Source of the DNA: an uncultured Ruminococcus sp. | GTDB taxonomy: Bacteria > Bacillota > Clostridia > Oscillospirales > Ruminococcaceae | Direction of reading: 5' to 3' | Assembly (NCBI GenBank): GCA_900545285.1 | Contig: UQYK01000005.1 | Coordinates: 1-60,105, forward strand | DNA length: 60,105 nucleotides | Part shown: in pieces, positions 58,688-60,105 of the stretch | How positions within the stretch are numbered: position 1 is the stretch's first letter | Layout of the letters: each line of letters opens with the position of its first letter | Position numbers and translations under genes: made by a program | Notes under the pieces: model-generated | Told to the model about the DNA's origin: nothing | The model's database searches: none | The model's input: the letters and a program-made list of their open reading frames with translations, nothing else

Positions 58688-59061
58688 AACGGGTAAAACT
58701 GGGGATTGCAATTCTGCTGCTGTTGGTGCTGCTGAGCATCGGAACCATGCTGACTGTACAGCACCAAACCAAAGCGCTCCTGGAGCAGCTGGACAACCTG
58801 GAGTCAATTGTAGATACCGGCGACCTGGAAGCGGCAGAAGCGCCCTTCACGGAATTTACGGCGCAATGGGAGCAAACGGAACGAATCCTGAACTTTGTGG
58901 TATGGCGTGACCGCATTGTCAGCGTAGACGAAACCATTTCTCACCTGGATCCGATGTGCAGTTCAGACTGTGACGAACTCAAATCTGAATTGCAGGAAGC
59001 ACGCATGTGGATTCAGCGACTTCGGCAAGGAGAATTTCCGCTGCTGCGCAATATCTTCTAA
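58684..59061 (+). CDS. DUF4363 family protein (125 aa)
   Basis: One N-terminal transmembrane helix (LGIAILLLLVLLSIGTML) is followed by a helical extracytoplasmic domain with WEQTERILNFVVWRDRIVSVDETISHL, typical of DUF4363. These proteins almost always pair with DUF421 genes in Clostridia, as here, with translational coupling. The two probably form a membrane complex of unknown function. Confidence 0.85.
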   Translation: MKRVKLGIAILLLLVLLSIGTMLTVQHQTKALLEQLDNLESIVDTGDLEAAEAPFTEFTAQWEQTERILNFVVWRDRIVSVDETISHLDPMCSSDCDELKSELQEARMWIQRLRQGEFPLLRNIF

Positions 59062-59089
59062 GCGTCTTTTTCTGAAGAACTGACGCGAG

Positions 59090-59134
59090 AAACCCGTGTG
59101 AAAACAGGCAAGCACCTTTTCACACGGGTTTTTT
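59090..59134. terminator. Bidirectional terminator between DUF4363 and the Nudix gene
   Basis: AAACCCGTGTGAAAA (59090-59104) pairs with TTTTCACACGGGTTT (59117-59131), then TTT. It serves two converging genes. Confidence 0.92.
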
Positions 59135-59149
59135 GAATTCTTCCGAGAT

Positions 59150-59560
59150 TTAAAATTCTTTAATCGCAGTCTTCGCCTTATTGACAATGTTTTTGTCATT
59201 TTCATAGGTCAGGATGCTGGACGCATAGCCAATGTCTACCCAGCGGATTTCTGCAATCTCCTCTTCCTGCGGAACAAAGTCGTAATTCTTGGCACGGGCG
59301 ATGAAGTACACCACTGTTTTTTGCGTGTCCCGCTTGGGAAAATAGGAAACGGTCTCCCGAAATGTAGGATCGATCATAACATCAACAGAGGTTTCTTCTT
59401 TAATTTCCCGTATTGCAGTTTCAATTTCAGTTTCGCCGGCTTCCACATGTCCTTTTGGAAAAGACCAATGTCCGCTGTTAATATGTTTGATGAGCAGAAT
59501 TTCAGTGTTTCCGTGAGATTTGCGGTATACAATTGCGCCGCAGGATTTTTCATGCTGCAT
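59150..59560 (-). CDS. Nudix hydrolase, Ap4A-hydrolase type (136 aa)
   Basis: The Nudix box is GHVEAGETEIETAIREIKEETSVDV (Gx5Ex7REUxEExGU, with Thr-Ser in place of the usual xG before the last hydrophobic residue). The overall layout, SCGAIVYRKSHGNTEILLIKH and WSFPKGHVEAGE, matches bis(5'-nucleosyl)-tetraphosphatases that remove Ap4A. It is monocistronic with a promoter at 59602-59630. Cytoplasmic housekeeping function is likely. Confidence 0.9.
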   Translation of the reverse strand: MQHEKSCGAIVYRKSHGNTEILLIKHINSGHWSFPKGHVEAGETEIETAIREIKEETSVDVMIDPTFRETVSYFPKRDTQKTVVYFIARAKNYDFVPQEEEIAEIRWVDIGYASSILTYENDKNIVNKAKTAIKEF

Positions 59561-59601
59561 GGAATCTTCCTTCTCCTTTATTTTGATGATTTGTTGTAAT
59601 T

Positions 59602-59630
59602 AGTATAGCATATTTTGTAGCTTTTGTCTA
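59602..59630 (-). promoter_or_regulatory. Promoter of the Nudix gene
   Basis: On the minus strand, TAGACA (59630-59625), a 17-base spacer and TATACT (59607-59602), about 40 bases upstream of the ATG at 59560. Confidence 0.75.
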
Positions 59631-59694
59631 TAGGTTTTTTGCACGGTACAAAAAACGAAGTTTCCGGCAGTACAGCACGGCAAAGGGCACCACG

Positions 59695-59725
59695 CAAAAA
59701 ACCGCCTCCTTTTGCAGAGACGGTT
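59695..59725 (-). terminator. Terminator after the cytidylate-kinase-like gene
   Basis: On the minus strand AACCG plus CTC (59725-59717) pairs with GAG plus CGGTT (59709-59700), followed by TTTTTT (59700-59695). Confidence 0.8.
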
Positions 59726-59739
59726 CTTTTCTTTGTACA

Positions 59740-60105
59740 TCAATAAATGACTTTCTTTGCTGTATCTACAATAATATCCGCACACAGCTCCAGTCCCAGT
59801 GCACCGCTGTTCAGGCAGAGGTGATAATTGTCCTTGTCATACCAGTTTCCGCCGGTATTGATGCTGTAGAACGTTTCACGACGCTTGTCAGTTTTCCGCA
59901 GCATAGCTTCTGCACGGCGCGGATCCACATGATATTCCTGAATGGCGCGCTCAGAACGGGACTTAGTATCCGCATAGATAAACACATTAAACAGATGTTC
60001 CAGATCCCGGAGAATGTAGCTGGCACACCGGCCCACAATAACACAGTCTCCCTGCTCCGCCAGTTCCCGAATGATGTTGGTTTCGATGATATAAACCTTA
60101 TCGGA
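59740..60105 (-). CDS. Cytidylate-kinase-like family protein (C-terminal part, partial)
   Basis: The frame continues off the right edge, and 121 codons are visible. The segment GDCVIVGRCASYIL matches the strand and loop of the cytidylate-kinase-like (Cytidylate_kinase2) family, and HLFNVFIYADTKSRSERAI and LNSGALGLELCADIIVD are its later conserved lines. The Walker A loop would lie outside the window. The substrate is uncertain, as this family differs from Cmk proper. Confidence 0.82.
   Translation of the reverse strand, partial: SDKVYIIETNIIRELAEQGDCVIVGRCASYILRDLEHLFNVFIYADTKSRSERAIQEYHVDPRRAEAMLRKTDKRRETFYSINTGGNWYDKDNYHLCLNSGALGLELCADIIVDTAKKVIY

Noticed and set aside
1..60105. tRNA, rRNA, prophage attachment sites and complete insertion sequences
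   Set aside because: Scanning the intergenic regions gave no tRNA-like T-loop with cloverleaf pairing, no rRNA sequence, and no transposase or integrase reading frame.

Overview
The window looks like chromosomal DNA of a low-to-medium GC Gram-positive gut or rumen Clostridium relative, most likely a Ruminococcus-type member of the Oscillospiraceae. Three things point there. Two secreted proteins end in type I dockerin repeats. The operons are firmicute in style, with strong AAGGAGG-like ribosome sites and many near-perfect TTGACA-17-TATAAT promoters. The gene orders rimP-nusA-ylxR-ylxQ-infB-rbfA-nrnA-truB-ribF and gntR-ABC are typical of the phylum. The species assignment is inference.

Layout. 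1-8.2 kb (minus strand): the edge of a membrane protein gene, two small proteins, a cytoplasmic GH26-like glycoside hydrolase, and a four-gene Gld-like ABC exporter operon (ATPase, permease, GldG-like, DUF4340) with a small conserved protein at its end. 8.3-19.2 kb (minus): gltX, then the translation and ribosome-maturation operon, with a lipoprotein gene inserted between infB and rbfA. 19.4-21.6 kb: an LRR-dockerin protein, a 40-residue membrane peptide and class II fba. 22-37 kb: glycogen branching enzyme, an anion permease, asnB, two sodium-coupled amino-acid transporters, an LPG-synthase-like flippase, a YdbS/YdbT pair of PH-domain membrane proteins, metG, and a CHAP-dockerin protein divergent from an XRE regulator. 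38-42 kb: enolase, a GntR-controlled ABC transporter and a membrane protein.

The most notable region is 42.2-55.6 kb, a complete monoderm type IV pilus locus. pilD lies on the plus strand. The minus strand reads pilA, pilC, pilM, pilN, pilO, three minor pilins of GspK/I/J type, pilB, pilT, and last a 1184-residue giant prepilin. The giant protein has a normal class III leader, a large ectodomain, a threonine-rich linker of about 135 residues, and a distal region resembling carbohydrate-binding modules. pilA has its own consensus promoter, a leader with mutually exclusive hairpins, its own terminator, and inverted copies of a two-hairpin repeat on either side. In an organism that makes dockerin proteins, this suggests a pilus built to hold a substrate-binding adhesin.

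56-60 kb: a CPBP intramembrane protease, GtrA, a DUF421-DUF4363 pair, a Nudix hydrolase, and the 3' part of a cytidylate-kinase-like gene. I saw no rRNA, tRNA, CRISPR array, complete insertion sequence or prophage.
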